A stretch of 64,000 nt of DNA from contig CM114273.1 of assembly GCA_050084515.1 (NCBI GenBank), positions 25,730,001-25,794,000 of the forward strand, given 5' to 3'. This stretch comes from Blasia pusilla (Eukaryota; Marchantiophyta; Marchantiopsida; Blasiales). Below the pieces are notes generated by a model that did no database searches, was not told the DNA's origin, and was given only the letters and a program-made list of their open reading frames with translations. Shown here in pieces: positions 61,501-64,000 of this stretch. Within the stretch, counting starts at the first letter, position 1. Each line of letters begins with the position of its first letter. The position numbers and the translations under genes were made by a program.

Positions 61501-63830
61501 TGGGATGTGATGCGGAGCCGTGAGTACTAGTCTACTAAGAGCTTTATGTGTTGAACCTCTGATTTCAATATGCTTTTTTTTTTCCAGTATCCGGCTGGAT
61601 GGCAACAACAGTTTACAGCTGGTATTAAGGTAAGATATGGCATGATCTGAAATTTATCTCTTTATCCATTCGCTTCTTCTTGTTTCCTCCTCATAAGTGA
61701 TGTAGACAGGTTTAGCTTTCATGTAGTGAAAGGTGAGCACTCCTCATTGTGATATGTATATATTTCAGTGGTTTGACGCTTGTGGAATAACCCTTACAAT
61801 AGATGTCTGGGCTTCTTGTACTTCTCAGATACGAGAAGATTGTTCATTGATACAGAGGATCTTTAGTTGATATTCTGTGTATTTCCCTTCTGCTCAGTGA
61901 TGTAGACATAGTACATTACTACTTGATTCTGTCATCTAGATGTCACCATGGTCCAACTTGTTGACACCAGTGTGGGTTCAACATTTGTTTGTGCATCTAT
62001 CAGACACTCTTCTTCAATTTTTTGGGACTTAAATCGGATCAACACAGTTAGTTTATGAAACAGTTGGCATTGTTGTTTTTGTGTTGGTTATGTATGTGGT
62101 CACTCATGTCTTCTTGCCCTCTCTGAAGTTGCTTTTTAAGCCGATTTCACTGGGCCTAAGTTATTTGTATTTTTTGATATCTCACAGGGTTCCTGTACTG
62201 TATTTGAGTGTGTTACAACCTTATGTCCAGCTTTGTGACATGAAGTCCTCTTTTATCTGGTGATGTAGACAATTGCAGTGGTGGCGGTTCCACAAGGTGT
62301 TGTGCAACTGGGCTCAACGCAAACAGTATGTGAACAGACTTAAAAGTGCACTTGTTTGTGTGTATCTTTGCGAATCCTTCCTGGGCAGTTCCATGCTCAG
62401 GGTCATGCAATAGTCATCGTTGCAAAATAATGACGAGACCCCTCTTTCCTGCTCCTTACATTTCACATGAGAAATCGGTCCTCTTTAATTGTTTGAGCTC
62501 TTTGGAACAGGTTTGTGCTAGGTCTTTTTGATTCATGACAAGTTATTTCCATATTGGTGTCTTGTTGCAGATAATGGAAGACTTGACCTTGGTGAGTCAC
62601 GTGAGGGCCCTTTTTGGAACTCTGCAGAGTGTACCTGGAGCTTTTCTTTCAGATTATGTCCCAGAGCCACAAGGATTCGTATCAGGACCTTGCCCCATGG
62701 TGGTGCCTAGACCTCTAATGATGCCCATTGTGGCTTTAAGTGATTCTGCTAGAAGTATGAATATGATCCATTTGCACCCAGGGCAAATGAATATGAGTAG
62801 GATCCAACAACCCAGAGCATCTGTCGTGAGCAATAATTCTTTTGGCATGAGGAATGTTTGCAAAGCATCATCCATGCTAGCAAGAGCTCACCAAATTGAC
62901 CCATATCTGCCATCCCACATAAATCCTCCCTCTTCACAGAAACCTAAGGTCTTGCCTGGTGCACAATTGGGGAGTGGTAACTCATTGTTAAGAAGTCTTG
63001 CATCATCCATTGTACCTGTGAGCTTAGACACTAGTCGAGGTTCTGCAGATGTTCCATCTTCGAGTGTCTGTACTCCTAGACGTAGTGCAGTTCCTGTAGG
63101 AAACCTGTTCCCAGATAATCCCAGAGTGTTATCTTCAGCGACAGACTCTTGGAGTTGTGCACCTTCTGTGCCGCCAGTTTTGCCCCTTTTGGTTACACAA
63201 AACAATATTGGAAAAGTTTTCGGAAAAAGGGAAGCTGCAGACCATCAAAGTCATCATGCATTGGACTCCAGCACACATCCTTGTGACAGGAGTGTTTCCC
63301 AAGATATTGTAGCAACACTTGAACCACCTTATGTGAAGAGTCCTGGTTCTATAAGTAATCTTGCAAGCAGGAGAGGTGCCTGCTTACCAACTATATCATC
63401 TCTCAGCACCAGCCGAGATCCCTTTGGGAAATTGGACACATGTAACAGAGAGCTGTTAAGAGAGTCTAAAGTACAGACGTCTGCTTTTGAGGGCTTGGGC
63501 ATGGATGCAGTAGTCAAAGGACCACTTGTTCAGAACAAAAGTTTCAATACAAACCAAGTCACAGGACTTCAAAGTGGTCAAGCACACAGATCAAGTTCCC
63601 GCAGAGAGATTCCAACTATACCTCTCCACAACTTTACGATGGGGGAAGTGGCACACCAATCCAAGTTGAGCTTGGGTGCAAAGCTGACCTATGGGTCTCC
63701 TTCTAAGGATGCATCAACCACATTCCTTAATGTGCCAAAAGCTGAACTTATGGAGGGGTGTGAATTTCGGGGTACTGTGGGAACCAATCAGGAGGTCTTT
63801 GGGCAATTTCCTGCTACTTTCTTGAAGTAA
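58573..63830 (+). CDS. LHW: LONESOME HIGHWAY-type bHLH transcription factor, 5' part of gene
   Basis: The exons on the plus strand are 58573-58667, 59878-60093, 60401-60521, 61588-61629, 62269-62325 and 62571-63827. All have GT-AG borders and consistent phases, and they encode 596 residues before a stop at 63828. The N-terminal MYC_N-like domain reads LCYKSGWSYAVFWKLKRRSR, VLTWEDGFYEFP, EDQVGLVVARMSYHVYSLGE, GRVAFTGKHQWVF, YPAGWQQQFTAGIK, TIAVVAVPQGVVQLGSTQT and EDLTLVSHVRALFGTLQSVP. These are in the order and spacing of LHW/LHL proteins, which control vascular stem-cell divisions with TMO5 partners in angiosperms (known for the family). A Ser-rich, less conserved region follows. The bHLH domain must lie beyond the window. 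At 63764-63827 the reading seems to move one frame and continues ETAERSESIAQGLGNEVFCR to the window end, so an indel or sequence error is likely near 63.8 kb. ATG 58573 was chosen; an in-frame ATG at 58579 is equally possible. Confidence 0.88.
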
Positions 63831-64000
63831 CAGAAACTGCAGAGCGTTCGGAATCGATTGCACAGGGTTTGGGAAATGAGGTATTTTGTCGTGGGCAGCC
63901 TGTTAGTGATGTGGAAGAAGACTTTACAGGGTTTGTTGGAGACACAGACAGGACACTTGACTGTTCATCTTCCATTTACAGTCATTTCCCCATAGGAGAT
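63828..64000 (+). CDS. Probable continuation of the LHW-like gene in a shifted frame
   Basis: From about 63827 a second frame stays open to the end of the window. It has acidic, serine-rich sequence (QPVSDVEEDFTGFVGDTDRT) like the end of the preceding exon. No splice pair joins the two frames within this distance, so either this copy has a 1-2 base indel or the assembly has an error. Confidence 0.55.

Overview
The window is nuclear DNA of a land plant. Two spliceosomal-intron genes are clear. One is a complete minus-strand CWF19L1/CCCH zinc-finger gene (29.36-33.39 kb, 9 exons), which includes a U12-type AT-AC intron. The other is the 5' half of a LONESOME HIGHWAY-type bHLH gene on the plus strand (58.57 kb to the window end). 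The rest is AT-rich intergenic DNA packed with decayed mobile elements. The combination of elements suggests an early-diverging land plant (lycophyte or bryophyte grade), but that is inference and I cannot name the species.

Layout. 0-1.3 kb: remnant of a Ptta/En/Spm-type plant transposon protein (minus). 2.2-9.1 kb: a broken multi-exon minus-strand gene that looks like a ParB-like domain joined to a beta-class (permuted) DNA methyltransferase. Clusters of a 27-bp palindrome (GCAACCCGTCGGA plus its mirror) lie in its introns and flanks. 9.2-10.3 kb: 5' end of a Ty1/copia element (gag, primer-binding site, LTR). 11-12 kb: a decayed C-terminal retroelement ORF, with a second copy at 53.4 kb, followed by an inverted-repeat element holding a TA microsatellite. 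13-28.8 kb: MITEs, a deleted copy of the retroelement described below, an unidentified ORF and a Helitron. 29.4-33.4 kb: the CWF19L1 gene. 36-39 kb: a 624-bp terminal-repeat element and copia fragments.

39.15-48.0 kb: an 8.85-kb Ty3/gypsy element inserted into a copia pol gene. Its order is gag - protease - cytosine-5 DNA methyltransferase - RT - RNase H - integrase - PHD finger, broken by about 20 in-frame stops and several frameshifts. 48-57 kb: more terminal-repeat elements, a Helitron and dispersed repeats. 58.6-64 kb: the LHW-like gene.

The two most interesting objects are the retrotransposon carrying both a DNA methyltransferase and a PHD finger, and the ParB/DNA-methyltransferase-like gene with its palindrome arrays. 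Both appear inactive here. Two independent DNA-modification enzymes of mobile or foreign character in one 64-kb window is notable.
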